From NCBI RefSeq assembly GCF_022524485.1, contig NZ_JAKXMK010000032.1, positions 62,001 to 126,000 on the forward strand: DNA of 64,000 bases, read 5' to 3'. Numbering within the stretch: position 1 is the first letter of the stretch; each line of letters begins with the position of its first letter. Positions 33,485-43,144 of the stretch are shown one piece after another. The notes beneath the pieces are model-generated. The model was not told the origin of the DNA, made no database searches, and saw only the letters and a program-made list of their open reading frames with translations. This DNA is from Pseudonocardia alaniniphila. GTDB taxonomy: Bacteria > Actinomycetota > Actinomycetes > Mycobacteriales > Pseudonocardiaceae. The position numbers and the translations under genes are program-made.

Positions 33485-35668
33485 GTGGCATTCGCGACAG
33501 AGGTTCCCGGCAGCGCAGCGAAGCAGGACGTGCCGGTCGCCCACTCAGAGTTCCGTCCGGTGGGGGAGATCCCTCGCACCGGCGGACGGTTCGAGGTCGT
33601 CAGCGAGTTCGAGCCCGCAGGCGACCAGCCGGCTGCGATCGACGAGCTGGAGAAGCGCATCACGGCGGGCGAGCAGGATGTCGTGTTGCTCGGCGCCACG
33701 GGCACGGGCAAGTCGGCCACCACGGCCTGGCTGATCGAGCGGCTGCAGCGGCCCACGCTGGTGATGGCGCCCAACAAGACCCTCGCGGCGCAGCTGGCCA
33801 ACGAGCTGCGCGAGATGCTGCCCAACAACGCGGTCGAGTACTTCGTCTCGTACTACGACTACTACCAACCCGAGGCGTACATCGCGCAGACCGACACCTA
33901 CATCGAGAAGGACTCCTCGATCAACGAGGACGTCGAGCGGTTGCGCCACTCGGCCACGAGCAACCTGCTCTCCCGGCGCGACGTCGTCGTGGTGGCCTCG
34001 GTGTCTTGCATCTACGGTCTCGGCACCCCGCAGTCCTACCTCGACCGGTCGGTGCAGGTCGAGGTCGGCGGCAGCGTCGATCGCGACCAGCTGCTGCGTG
34101 CGCTCGTCGACGTCCAGTACACGCGCAACGACCTGGCGTTCAACCGCGGCACCTTCCGGGTCCGCGGCGACACGGTGGAGATCATCCCGGCCTACGAGGA
34201 GCTCGCGATCCGCATCGAGTTCTTCGGCGACGAGATCGAGGCGCTCTACTACCTCCACCCGCTCACCGGCGACGTCATCCGTCAGGTCGACGACGTCCGC
34301 ATCTTCCCGGCCACCCACTACGTCGCAGGCCCCGACCGCATGGAGCGCGCCGTCCACGACATCGAGCAGGAGCTGGAGGAGCGGCTCGCCGATCTGGAGC
34401 GCCAGGGCAAGCTGCTCGAGGCGCAGCGTCTGCGGATGCGCACGCAGTACGACATCGAGATGATTCGTCAGGTCGGGTTCTGCTCGGGCATCGAGAACTA
34501 CTCGCGCCACATCGACGGCCGTGGCCCCGGTTCGGCGCCCGCCACCCTCATCGACTACTTCCCCGACGACTTCCTCCTGGTCATCGACGAGTCGCACCAG
34601 ACGGTCCCGCAGATCGGCGGGATGTACGAGGGCGACATGTCGCGCAAGCGCAACCTCGTCGAGTACGGGTTCCGGCTGCCGTCCGCGGTCGACAACCGGC
34701 CGCTGACGTGGGAGGAGTTCGCCGACCGCATCGGCCAGACCGTCTACCTGTCGGCCACGCCGGGCCCGTACGAGCTCAGCCGCACGAGCGGGGAGTTCGT
34801 CGAGCAGGTCATCCGGCCCACCGGCCTGGTCGACCCGAAGGTCGTCGTGAAGCCGACGAAGGGCCAGATCGACGACCTGGTCCACGAGATCCGCAGCCGT
34901 TCCGAGCGCGATGAGCGCGTGCTCGTCACCACGCTCACCAAGAAGATGGCTGAGGACCTCACCGACTACCTGCTCGAGCTGGGCATCCGGGTGCGCTACC
35001 TGCATTCGGAGGTCGACACGCTGCGGCGTGTCGAGCTGCTGCGCCAGTTGCGGCTCGGCGAGTTCGACGTGCTCGTCGGCATCAACCTGCTCCGGGAGGG
35101 CCTGGACCTGCCGGAGGTGTCGCTGGTCGCGATTCTCGACGCCGACAAGGAGGGTTTCCTCCGCTCCGGCACCTCGCTGATCCAGACCATCGGCCGTGCG
35201 GCGCGCAACGTGTCGGGCGAGGTGCACATGTACGCCGACAAGGTCACCGACTCGATGCAGTACGCCATCGACGAGACCGACCGGCGCCGGGCCAAGCAGA
35301 TCGCCTACAACGAGGAGCGCGGGCTCGACCCACAGCCGCTGCGCAAGAAGATCGCCGACATCCTCGACCAGGTGTACCGGGAGGCCGAGGACTCCGAGGT
35401 ACCGGTGGGTGGATCCGGGCGCAACCAGTCCCGGGGCAAGCGCGCGGCGGGGGAGCCGGGCCGGGTCAACGCGAGCTCGGGGGTGGTCGCCGGCCGCGAC
35501 ACGTCCACGATGCCCCGCGCCGAGCTCGCCGACCTGGTGCAGCAGCTGTCCGACCAGATGCTCGCCGCGGCGCGCGACCTGCAGTTCGAGCTGGCGGCCC
35601 GCCTCCGCGACGAGATCGCCGACCTCAAGAAGGAACTGCGCGGGATGGACGCCGCCGGCATCCGGTGA
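33485..35668 (+). CDS. uvrB: excinuclease ABC subunit UvrB
   Basis: A 727-residue UvrB: Walker A GATGTGKS, the beta-hairpin YYDYYQPEAYIAQTDTYIEKDSSIN that clamps DNA, helicase motif VVIDESHQ-like LVIDESHQTVPQIGGM, the conserved GLDLPEVSLVAILDADKEGFLRS, and a C-terminal UvrC-binding UVR motif (LSDQMLAAARDLQFELAARLRDEIADLKKEL). The first about 30 residues are a non-conserved extension. GTG 33485 fits the promoter placement. It acts with UvrA and UvrC in nucleotide excision repair. Confidence 0.97.
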   Translation: MAFATEVPGSAAKQDVPVAHSEFRPVGEIPRTGGRFEVVSEFEPAGDQPAAIDELEKRITAGEQDVVLLGATGTGKSATTAWLIERLQRPTLVMAPNKTLAAQLANELREMLPNNAVEYFVSYYDYYQPEAYIAQTDTYIEKDSSINEDVERLRHSATSNLLSRRDVVVVASVSCIYGLGTPQSYLDRSVQVEVGGSVDRDQLLRALVDVQYTRNDLAFNRGTFRVRGDTVEIIPAYEELAIRIEFFGDEIEALYYLHPLTGDVIRQVDDVRIFPATHYVAGPDRMERAVHDIEQELEERLADLERQGKLLEAQRLRMRTQYDIEMIRQVGFCSGIENYSRHIDGRGPGSAPATLIDYFPDDFLLVIDESHQTVPQIGGMYEGDMSRKRNLVEYGFRLPSAVDNRPLTWEEFADRIGQTVYLSATPGPYELSRTSGEFVEQVIRPTGLVDPKVVVKPTKGQIDDLVHEIRSRSERDERVLVTTLTKKMAEDLTDYLLELGIRVRYLHSEVDTLRRVELLRQLRLGEFDVLVGINLLREGLDLPEVSLVAILDADKEGFLRSGTSLIQTIGRAARNVSGEVHMYADKVTDSMQYAIDETDRRRAKQIAYNEERGLDPQPLRKKIADILDQVYREAEDSEVPVGGSGRNQSRGKRAAGEPGRVNASSGVVAGRDTSTMPRAELADLVQQLSDQMLAAARDLQFELAARLRDEIADLKKELRGMDAAGIR

Positions 35669-35867
35669 CGCCCCGCCCGCGCGCGGAGTCCGCGCCGGAG
35701 CGCACACGCCGGTGGCACGCCGGCCCACGTTCTGCGGTGTGCCGCGCCGGCCGGCCGGGGTGCGGGCCGGTCTCCGTGTCCGGTCTCTCCGGAGGGGGGC
35801 TCGGTGGTGGTGGTCGGGCGGGAGCTACCGTGGCGGGCGATCTATCGGCTGAGGAGAGGGCAGCAGC

Positions 35868-37157
35868 GTGACGGTTGTCGGCGCATCCACCGCCCGCACC
35901 TCGACCGAGCAGCGGATCCTCGATCTGCTCCGCACACCGCGGCGCGTACTGCTGGTCACCGTTCCGCTCCTGGCCCTGGTGCTGGTCGGGGTCGTGATCT
36001 ACACCGGCGGCCGGCACATCGACCTGCAGGTGTACCGCTTCGGGGTGCAGGCGTGGCTGTCCGGCGGTGGTCTCTACGGGCCGCTGCCCCAGACCGCCGC
36101 CCACATCGCGCTCCCGTTCATCTACCCGCCGTTCGCCGCGCTGGCGATGATTCCGCTGGCCGTCGTGCCGTGGGTGGTGGCCTGGACGGGGCTGCTCGCG
36201 CTCTCGACGTTGTCGCTCGGCGCCACCCTCTACGTGGTCGCGCGCCGGTTGTGGGAAGCCGGCGGGCGGGCCGGGGCCTTGTCGGTGGCGTCGATCGCGC
36301 TGCCGCTGGCGCTTGCCGTGGAGCCGGGCAAGATCATCGACTTCAACGCCCCGGACGCATCGCCGCGGCCGCCGCTGAGCCTCGAGCCGGTGTCCCAGAC
36401 CATCCAGTTCGGGCAGATCAACCTGCTGCTCATGGCGCTGGTGGCGATCGACTGCCTGGTGGCGCGGCCGCGCTGGCCGCGCGGCATGCTCGTCGGGATC
36501 GCTGCCGCCATCAAGCTGACGCCCGCAGCGTTCGTCCTGTACTTCCTGTTGCGCCGTGACTACCGCGCCGCTGCCACCGCGGCCGTGTCCGGTGCGGTCG
36601 CCACCGCTATCGGGTTCGTCGTGGCGCCCGGCCAGTCGTGGACGTTCTGGCTGGACAATCCGGCGGGCGGGGTCAGCGGTTCGCCGTTCTTCACGAACCA
36701 GACGTTCGAGGCCGTGCTCGTGCGGGCGCACGTCGACGGCTCCGCGCGCACCATCTGCTGGCTGTTGCTGTCCGCCGGGCTGCTCGCACTCGCGGTGCCG
36801 GCGATACGGCGTGGTTCCGCGCCGCTTGCGCTCGTCGCCACGGCTGGTGTGGCGCTGCTGGTGTCGCCCACCTCCTGGTCGCACCACTGGGTGTGGGTGG
36901 CGCCTGCGTTGCTGGTCGCCGCTGCCACGGCGTGGCGGGCGCGGTCGCGGGCGTGGACGGCGGTCACCGTCGCGATGGGGGCGGTGTTCGTGATCGCGCC
37001 CCATCAGCAGGGCCTTCCCCGGGCCGACAACCGGGAGCTGGCGTGGACGCCGCTCCAGCAGGTGATCGGCAGCACCTATGTCTGGTTCACGGTGTTGCTG
37101 TTCGTGTTGCTGTGGCTCGCACTGCGGTCGCGGTCGGCGTCCGAGCGCTGGCCGTGA
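35868..37157 (+). CDS. GT87 (DUF2029) polyprenyl-phosphomannose-dependent mannosyltransferase
   Basis: A 429-residue integral membrane protein with about ten transmembrane segments. The first outer loop has DLQVYRFGVQAWLSGGGLYGPLP, carrying the essential Asp of GT87/PimE-like enzymes, then FIYPPFAALAMIPLAVVPW, and later FGQINLLLMALVAIDC and SPTSWSHHWVW. These features are typical of alpha-1,2-mannosyltransferases for lipoglycans such as lipomannan. The GTG start follows GAGGAGAGG-like bases. Its stop overlaps the YjbR gene. Confidence 0.85.
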   Translation: MTVVGASTARTSTEQRILDLLRTPRRVLLVTVPLLALVLVGVVIYTGGRHIDLQVYRFGVQAWLSGGGLYGPLPQTAAHIALPFIYPPFAALAMIPLAVVPWVVAWTGLLALSTLSLGATLYVVARRLWEAGGRAGALSVASIALPLALAVEPGKIIDFNAPDASPRPPLSLEPVSQTIQFGQINLLLMALVAIDCLVARPRWPRGMLVGIAAAIKLTPAAFVLYFLLRRDYRAAATAAVSGAVATAIGFVVAPGQSWTFWLDNPAGGVSGSPFFTNQTFEAVLVRAHVDGSARTICWLLLSAGLLALAVPAIRRGSAPLALVATAGVALLVSPTSWSHHWVWVAPALLVAAATAWRARSRAWTAVTVAMGAVFVIAPHQQGLPRADNRELAWTPLQQVIGSTYVWFTVLLFVLLWLALRSRSASERWP

Positions 37158-37498
37158 ACCACGAGGAGCTGGTCGCCTACTGCCTGGCCAAGCCAGGAGC
37201 CACCCCCGACGAGCCGTGGGAGGGCGACCTCGTGGCGAAGGTGGGCGGCAAGATCTTCGCATTCCTCGGAACGGGCGGGCTCGGCGTCAAATGTGGCCGG
37301 GATGCCGACGAGGCCGCCGAGCTGCGCCACCGCTACCCCGGCGCCGCCTCGGTGATGCCTTACATCGGGCGGCACGGCTGGAACACCGTGGCGATCGACG
37401 GCACGGTCCCCGACGACGAGCTGATCGAGCTCGTCGACGACTCCTACGCAGCGGTCGTCGCGAAGCTGCCCAAACGGCTGCGCCCGCAGATCGCCTGA
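37154..37498 (+). CDS. MmcQ/YjbR family DNA-binding-fold protein
   Basis: A 114-residue CyaY-like YjbR domain: EELVAYCLAKPGATPDEPWEGDLVAKVGGKIFAFLG, then GLGVKCGRDADEAAELR and GWNTVAIDGTVPDDELIELVDDSY. The family is widespread and of unknown function. The GTG overlaps the mannosyltransferase stop. Confidence 0.87.
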   Translation: MNHEELVAYCLAKPGATPDEPWEGDLVAKVGGKIFAFLGTGGLGVKCGRDADEAAELRHRYPGAASVMPYIGRHGWNTVAIDGTVPDDELIELVDDSYAAVVAKLPKRLRPQIA

Positions 37499-37555
37499 TC
37501 GCGAGGACCACCACATTCGCTGGTCTTCGTCGTCCGCAACGCGGAACGTGACATA

Positions 37556-38476
37556 GTGACCGCCCGCGACCGCCTACTCGCCGCCGTCGTCGCCGTGTTG
37601 TGGGGCGCGAACTTCCTCGCCATCCACGTGGGGTTGGAGCACTACCCGCCGCTCCTGCTCGCAGCATTGCGGTTCGCGGTGCTCGCCATCCCAACGGTGC
37701 TGCTGGTGCCTCGTCCGCGGGTTCCGCTGCGGTGGCTGATCGGTTACGGGCTCGGCTTCGGCACGGTGCAGTTCCTGTTCCTGTTCGTGGCGATGGACGT
37801 CGGTATGCCCACCGGGCTCGCATCCCTGGTGCTGCAGGCGTCGGCTCCGTTCACCGTGCTGCTCGGGGCGGTGCTGCTGCGGGAACGGATGAGCGCCCGG
37901 CAGGTCGTGGGGATCACCCTCGCGGTGGTCGGTCTCCTCGCCATCGCCGTGGCGCAGGCGCAGGCCGCGGCGCTGATCCCGCTGGTACTCACGCTGATCG
38001 GCGCGTTGGGCTGGGCGTTCGGCAACCTCGCCGCCCGCCTCGCCGACCCGCCGAACCCGCTGCACCTGACGCTCTGGATGTCCGTGGTGCCGCCGCTCCC
38101 GCTGCTCGCGGCCTCGTTGCTGACGGAAGGGCCGGTCGCGGACTGGGCGGCCCTGCGCGGCGCCGTCACCCTTCAGGGGGTGCCCGGGGTGCTGTCGATC
38201 GCCTACCTCGCCATCCTCGCCACCGTGCTCGGCTCCGGCATCTGGACGACGCTGATGCGCCGCTACCCGGCCGGCGTCGTCGCGCCGTACTCGTTGCTGG
38301 TGCCGGTGGTCGGGATCGCGCTTGCCGCAGCCGCGCTGGGCGAGCGGCCCAGCGCGGTGGAGCTGGTGGCGGGGGTGGTGATCGTCGGGGGTGTGCTGCT
38401 CGGGACGCCCCGGCCGGTGAGCACTCCCGTCACCGTGGACGTGGGGGAGAGCGGGAGCACGCCGGCGCGGACGTAG
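37556..38476 (+). CDS. EamA/DMT family metabolite exporter
   Basis: A 306-residue membrane protein with ten predicted transmembrane helices in two EamA repeats (AVLWGANFLAIHVGLEHYPPLLLAALRF and, in the second half, LIGALGWAFGNLAARLADPP). Proteins of this type (YddG/RhaT-like) usually export amino acids or other small metabolites. GTG start; no ligand clue in the surroundings. Confidence 0.88.
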   Translation: MTARDRLLAAVVAVLWGANFLAIHVGLEHYPPLLLAALRFAVLAIPTVLLVPRPRVPLRWLIGYGLGFGTVQFLFLFVAMDVGMPTGLASLVLQASAPFTVLLGAVLLRERMSARQVVGITLAVVGLLAIAVAQAQAAALIPLVLTLIGALGWAFGNLAARLADPPNPLHLTLWMSVVPPLPLLAASLLTEGPVADWAALRGAVTLQGVPGVLSIAYLAILATVLGSGIWTTLMRRYPAGVVAPYSLLVPVVGIALAAAALGERPSAVELVAGVVIVGGVLLGTPRPVSTPVTVDVGESGSTPART

Positions 38477-38482
38477 CGGCTC

Positions 38483-39379
38483 CTAGCTCGTGACGTCCTT
38501 ACGACGGAACTGCCACACCGCCAGCGCGCTGAGCACGGCCGCGTAGCAGAGGGCGGAGAAGACGCCGCGGGTCATGCCGGCCCAGTCGATCTGCTCCGAG
38601 AGCAGCCCCACCCACGCGCTGTCGTAATGGGTGGGCAGGTAGTCGCGCAGATCCTCCAGCGCGGTGATCTGGTCGAGGATCTGGGAGACGATCGACACGG
38701 TCACCGCGCCGCCCACCGCCCCGAGCGGGGCGTCGGTGCTCACGGACAGCAGCAAGGCGAGCGCGGCCACCCAGCTCAGCTGCACCGCGATGTAGAGGGC
38801 TGCGAGGAGCACCCGCCCCACACCGGTCCAGAAGGTCAGGGACTCGCCCGTGGGGCTCACCAGATTCCCGGTGCCGTACGCCAGTGCGCCGACCGCCAGG
38901 GACACCACGGGGAGCAGCAGCAGCGCCGCCACCGACAGCGCCGCCGAAACGATCGCCTTCTGCCGCAGCAGCCTGGCTCGAGGGATCGGCGCCGCGAGCA
39001 GGTAGCGCAGGCTCGACCAGGACGCTTCCGCTGCCACCGTGTCGCCGAAGAACAGCGCCACCACCACGACCAGGAGGAACGACGACGACGCGAACAGCGC
39101 GAACACCGCGAAGTTGCTCCCGCTGCCCTTCGCCAGGTCCACGAGGTTCAGCGAGCCGGTGGTGGTGCCGTCGTCGGCCAGTTCGAACGCGATCCAGAGA
39201 ATCACCGGGAGCAGGCCGACCAGCGCGAACGTCACCTGCGTGCGGCGGCGCAGCAGCTGACGCCGCAGCTCGACGCGCAGTGGCAGCGTGCGGCCGGGGC
39301 GGTACCGGGCGGGCCGGACGTCGTCGGCGAGTGCGCCGACGGTGCCCGTCGTGGTGGACGGACCGTCGTTCAGCGTCAC
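38483..39379 (-). CDS. ABC transporter permease (ABC-2 type)
   Basis: A 298-residue membrane protein with six hydrophobic segments, beginning TLNDGPSTTTGTVGALADDVRPARY and LRVELRRQLLRRRTQVTFALVGLLPVILW. The arrangement, and LRYLLAAPIPRARLLRQKAIVSA, is typical of ABC-2 export permeases. The GTG overlaps the stop of the hydrolase-ATPase fusion, which must be its ATPase partner. The exported substrate is unknown. Confidence 0.88.
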   Translation of the reverse strand: MTLNDGPSTTTGTVGALADDVRPARYRPGRTLPLRVELRRQLLRRRTQVTFALVGLLPVILWIAFELADDGTTTGSLNLVDLAKGSGSNFAVFALFASSSFLLVVVVALFFGDTVAAEASWSSLRYLLAAPIPRARLLRQKAIVSAALSVAALLLLPVVSLAVGALAYGTGNLVSPTGESLTFWTGVGRVLLAALYIAVQLSWVAALALLLSVSTDAPLGAVGGAVTVSIVSQILDQITALEDLRDYLPTHYDSAWVGLLSEQIDWAGMTRGVFSALCYAAVLSALAVWQFRRKDVTS

Positions 39380-42246
39380 GGCGCACCATCCATTTTTCCG
39401 GCGTCCTCTCCGACGAGCTGCAGGAATGCGTCCTCGAGGCGCCGGCGCGGCCCTGCGGACGTGACGTCCACCCCGCCCTCGACGAGCGCCCGCACGGCGG
39501 AGGCGCGCGGAGTGCCGTTGAGCTCGGCATGCACCGAGCTGCCCTCGATCGCCACGGCGTGCACTCCGGTGAGCGCGTTGAGCACGGCGGCGGCCTGGTC
39601 CGGGGCGTCGACGCCGAACGTGGCCGCTCCACCGCCGGCAATGATGTCGTCGACGGTGCCGTCGGCGACGACCTGACCTTGATGCATCACGACGACGTGG
39701 CTGCACGTCTGCTCCACCTCGGCGAGCAGGTGGCTCGAGACCAGCACCGTGCGCCCGCCTGCGGCGTAGCGGTGCAGCACCTCGCGCATCGCGTGGATCT
39801 GGGGCGGGTCGAGCCCGTTGGTGGGCTCGTCGAGGACGAGCAACTCCGGGAGGCCCAGCATGGCCTGCGCGATCGCCAGGCGTTGCCGCATGCCCTGGCT
39901 GTAGGTGCCCACCCGGCGCTGCACCGACGCCCCGAGCCCCGCGATCTGCAGGGCCTCGTCGAGGTGCGCCTCCTCCGCCGGACGCCCGGTGGCGGCCCAG
40001 TAGAGGCGCAGGTTGTCCAGGCCCGAGAGGTGGGGCAGGAACCCCGGCCCCTCGACGAAAGCGCCGATCCGCGCGAGCACCGGCGCGCCCGGCCCGACCG
40101 GCTGCCCGAAGGCCGTGATCGTCCCGGCGCTCGGCCTGATCAGGCCCATGAGCATTCGCAGCACCGTGGTCTTCCCGGCGCCGTTGGGGCCGAGCAGGCC
40201 CAGCACCATCCCCGCGCGGACGGTGAACGAGACGCCCTTCACCGCGCTGAACCCGCCTCGGTAGGTCTTGGCGAGGTCGCGGACCTCCAGCGGCGGGGCG
40301 GCGGGGTCGGCTGCTGCCTCGGCGCCCGCCGCTGCCCGGCGTCCGATCAGCCGCGAGGCACCCCAGGCCAGCAGAGCCAGCGCCAGCACCGCCCCGATGC
40401 CGATCAGCGGCACGAGTGGCACGGTGCTCGCGGTGACGGCCTCGCCCGGCACCACCGGCACCGTGAGGGCGTCGTCACCGGTGAGGCCGATCTGCCAGAC
40501 CGCAGGCTCGGTGGGACCCGCGAAGGCCTGGTCGGTGGTGCTGACCGCCACCACGAGGTGGTTTCCCGCTTCCACCGGAGCCACGACGCCGGGCAGGGCG
40601 ACGCTGACCCGTGCCGCCGAGCCGTCGGCCGGGACGGGCACCCGGATCGGGGCGACCGCGCTGCCGAGCAGCGTGCGCAGCCCGTCGGGGGACACCTCGA
40701 AGGTCTTCGCGAAGAGCACGGCCTCGGCGGGCGCAGGCTGGCCGGGCACGCGCGACACCGAAACGTCGACCCGGGGTACGCCCGCGACCAACGTGGGCGA
40801 CTCGAGCGCCGCGGTGCGGAACTGAGCGGTCTGCCCGGGAACCTCCGCCGTGACGGCCGAGAGCCTGCCGGCCAGTGAGCCCAGTGACGATCCGACGCCC
40901 GGCAGGGACGTGATCGCGGCGGGGTTGCCGCCTGCCGGGTTGACGACGGGCTGGGCAGAGCCCTCCAGCGCGAGCCGGTGCGTCTCCACCGCCGCGGCTC
41001 CCGAGATGCCCGGGTAGGCGGTTGCCTCGACGGTGCGGCTGTTGGGCGCGCTGCCGCCCGTGCGCACGCCGCTCTGGACCGTGTAGGCGAATCCGGTGCC
41101 CGGGTCGGGGCCGGTGTGGGCGAGGTGGAAGGTGAGCCAGTCGTCGATCGCCTCGCGCACGGAATCGCCGGGAGCGCCGCCGTCGTGGCCGCCCCCGTAC
41201 CAGAGGACCTTCACCGGGGTGCCGTTCGCGGCGATCTGGCGCGCGTTGGCGTCGGCCTGGTCGAGCCCGAAGAGCGTGTCCTGCTCGCCCTGCACCAGAA
41301 GGGTCGGCGCGGTGATCCGGTCGGTCACCGTCGACGGCGACGAGCGCTGCAGCAGGGCGGCGACGGCGGGAGAGAGCCTGCCGGTCGTGGCGACGTCCGT
41401 GTAGGCGGCGCAGAGCTCCGCGGTGAACCTCCCGCAGGGAACCGGGGCGCCCGGCGTGGCGGTGGGGGGAGCGGCGCCTGCCGACGAGCCCGGACCCGGG
41501 GGCGACGCGTCGGCCGGAGCCGGGCTGCCACCGAGTGCCGCTCCGGTCGGGTTCGCCGGGTCGTCGGACGAGGAGGCGCCCGCGGAGAAGAGCAGTCCGG
41601 CCCAGCCGCGCTTGAACACCCCGTCGGATCCGGACGCGCCGTGGGCCGGCGTGTCGACGGGGAGGGCGGCGGTGGTCGCGGCGTTCGGGAAGAGAGCCTG
41701 GCCCAGGTCGTTCCAGGTGATCACCGGAGCGATGGCGTCGACTCGCCGGTCGTATCCGGCGAGGAGTAGCGCCAGCGCGCCGCCGTAGGAACCGCCCGTG
41801 ACACCGACCCGCGGATCCCCGGGGCCGTCCTGCGTCACCTCCGGGCGGGCGGCCAGCCAGTCGATCAGCGCCCGTGCGTCGGCGACCTCGTGGTCGGGGG
41901 CGTCCAGCGAGATCTGGCCGGTGCTCGCCCCGAAGCCGCGGGCCGACCAGGCCAGCACGACGAAACCGCTGTCGGCCAGGTCGCGGGCGTCGGCGTCGAC
42001 CGCGACCTTGCTGCCGCCGAACCCGTGCGCGACCAGCACGGCCGGGGCGGGGGTGGTGGCGGGCAGGTAGAGCGTTGTGTCGAGGCTCACGGGGCCGGTG
42101 GTGCCCGGGCCGCCGGGCACCTCGATGCGCTGCTCCTGCGTGCGGACCGACGATTCCGGCGTTGCGTACGCGGTGGCCGTCGGAACCAGCAGCGCGGCCG
42201 TGGCGAGCGTGAGTACCGCGGCGAGCGCGCGCAGGGTTCGGTGCAC
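39376..42246 (-). CDS. secreted alpha/beta hydrolase - transmembrane - ABC ATPase fusion
   Basis: A 956-residue chimera. An N-terminal signal (residues 1-28) leads to a CocE/X-Pro-peptidase-like alpha/beta hydrolase: HGFGGSK oxyanion region, nucleophile elbow GVTGGSYGGALAL, later GEQDTLFG and GGHDGG for Asp and His. A beta-rich domain follows, then a transmembrane helix near 635-655 (VPLVPLIGIGAVLALALLAWGA). The last 290 residues are a cytoplasmic ABC ATPase with GPNGAGKTTVL, YSQGMRQRLAIAQAM and LLVLDEPTNGLDP. One chain thus has an outside hydrolase and an inside ATPase. It is coupled to its permease by a TGA/GTG overlap. GTG start. Confidence 0.88.
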   Translation of the reverse strand: MHRTLRALAAVLTLATAALLVPTATAYATPESSVRTQEQRIEVPGGPGTTGPVSLDTTLYLPATTPAPAVLVAHGFGGSKVAVDADARDLADSGFVVLAWSARGFGASTGQISLDAPDHEVADARALIDWLAARPEVTQDGPGDPRVGVTGGSYGGALALLLAGYDRRVDAIAPVITWNDLGQALFPNAATTAALPVDTPAHGASGSDGVFKRGWAGLLFSAGASSSDDPANPTGAALGGSPAPADASPPGPGSSAGAAPPTATPGAPVPCGRFTAELCAAYTDVATTGRLSPAVAALLQRSSPSTVTDRITAPTLLVQGEQDTLFGLDQADANARQIAANGTPVKVLWYGGGHDGGAPGDSVREAIDDWLTFHLAHTGPDPGTGFAYTVQSGVRTGGSAPNSRTVEATAYPGISGAAAVETHRLALEGSAQPVVNPAGGNPAAITSLPGVGSSLGSLAGRLSAVTAEVPGQTAQFRTAALESPTLVAGVPRVDVSVSRVPGQPAPAEAVLFAKTFEVSPDGLRTLLGSAVAPIRVPVPADGSAARVSVALPGVVAPVEAGNHLVVAVSTTDQAFAGPTEPAVWQIGLTGDDALTVPVVPGEAVTASTVPLVPLIGIGAVLALALLAWGASRLIGRRAAAGAEAAADPAAPPLEVRDLAKTYRGGFSAVKGVSFTVRAGMVLGLLGPNGAGKTTVLRMLMGLIRPSAGTITAFGQPVGPGAPVLARIGAFVEGPGFLPHLSGLDNLRLYWAATGRPAEEAHLDEALQIAGLGASVQRRVGTYSQGMRQRLAIAQAMLGLPELLVLDEPTNGLDPPQIHAMREVLHRYAAGGRTVLVSSHLLAEVEQTCSHVVVMHQGQVVADGTVDDIIAGGGAATFGVDAPDQAAAVLNALTGVHAVAIEGSSVHAELNGTPRASAVRALVEGGVDVTSAGPRRRLEDAFLQLVGEDAGKMDGAP

Positions 42247-42334
42247 AGGACGACGTTATGCGAAGGTCGGGAACGACCCCTCAGCCGTCTCTCAGTGACG
42301 AACCGGGTCGTCGTCGCGTGGGCGGAGCGTCAGC

Positions 42335-42625
42335 TCAGAGCACGTCGTCGAAGTGCTCGACATGCGGGTTGCCGGCGAAGTAGGGGCTGATGAGCTGGCG
42401 CCACCGCGTGTAGTTCTCCGACTTCCGGAAGCCCTCCGTATGGGCCTCGATGCTGTCCCACTCCACCAGCAGGACGAAGCGGGTGGGCGTTTCCGCGCTG
42501 CGGGTGAGCCGCGCCTCGCGGAATCCGGGCGTGTCCGACACGAACTTGACGCCCTCACGCACCGCATCGGTGAACTGCTCCTCGGTGCCCGGCTGGACGG
42601 CGAAGTCGGCGATCTCCAAGACCAT
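42335..42625 (-). CDS. antibiotic biosynthesis monooxygenase (ABM) domain protein
   Basis: A 96-residue ferredoxin-like dimeric alpha-beta barrel: EIADFAVQPGTEEQFTDAVREGV, TPGFREARLTRSAETPTRFVLLVEWDSIEAHTEGFRKSENYTRW. ABM proteins are cofactor-free quinone or haem-oxidising enzymes or unknown stress proteins. ATG at 42625; the frame extends upstream without homology. It diverges from the cupin gene. Confidence 0.85.
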   Translation of the reverse strand: MVLEIADFAVQPGTEEQFTDAVREGVKFVSDTPGFREARLTRSAETPTRFVLLVEWDSIEAHTEGFRKSENYTRWRQLISPYFAGNPHVEHFDDVL

Positions 42626-42693
42626 GACGGCATCCTCGCACGGCTTCCGGCACGCGGAGGAATGCGAAAGGTCCTTTGCGGGCACATCTCCGC

Positions 42694-43086
42694 ATGGACC
42701 ACTTCACGATCGCAAGGGTCGCCGAGCGCAGCGCCGACTTCCGCCGCGTCCTGTGGACCGGCGAGCACACCCAGCTCGTCATCATGACGATCCCGCCGGG
42801 CGGGGAGATCGGCGAGGAGGTGCACGACGGCATCGACCAGATCCTCACCTTCGTCAGCGGCACCGGCGAGGCCAGGGTGAGCGGTGAGACGAAGACCGTG
42901 AACGAGGGCGACCTCGTCGTCGTGCCGTCGGGCACGAAGCACAACTTCGTCAACACCGGCCCCAACCCGCTGGTTCTCTACACCGTCTACGGGCCGCCCG
43001 AGCACGCCGACGGCGTTGTGCACCGCACGAAGGACGAGGCCGACAAGGCCGAGGCGGAGGGCAGGGACGAGCCACCCACGCACTGA
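42694..43086 (+). CDS. cupin domain protein
   Basis: A 130-residue single cupin barrel. Motif 1 is PPGGEIGEEVHDGIDQILTFVSGTGEA (metal ligands E and H) and motif 2 GDLVVVPSGTKHNFVNTG (ligand H). An acidic, lysine-rich tail follows. Similar to small mannose-6-phosphate-isomerase-like cupins; the substrate is unknown. Confidence 0.88.
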   Translation: MDHFTIARVAERSADFRRVLWTGEHTQLVIMTIPPGGEIGEEVHDGIDQILTFVSGTGEARVSGETKTVNEGDLVVVPSGTKHNFVNTGPNPLVLYTVYGPPEHADGVVHRTKDEADKAEAEGRDEPPTH

Positions 43087-43144
43087 CCCCGCGACTCGCC
43101 CGCTTCACGCGCGCGAGTCGTGCGGACGCCCGCCGGCCGCTCCG

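Noticed and set aside
33545..35728. 727-codon minus-strand frame opposite uvrB
   Set aside because: Antisense shadow of uvrB with no homology, caused by codon bias.
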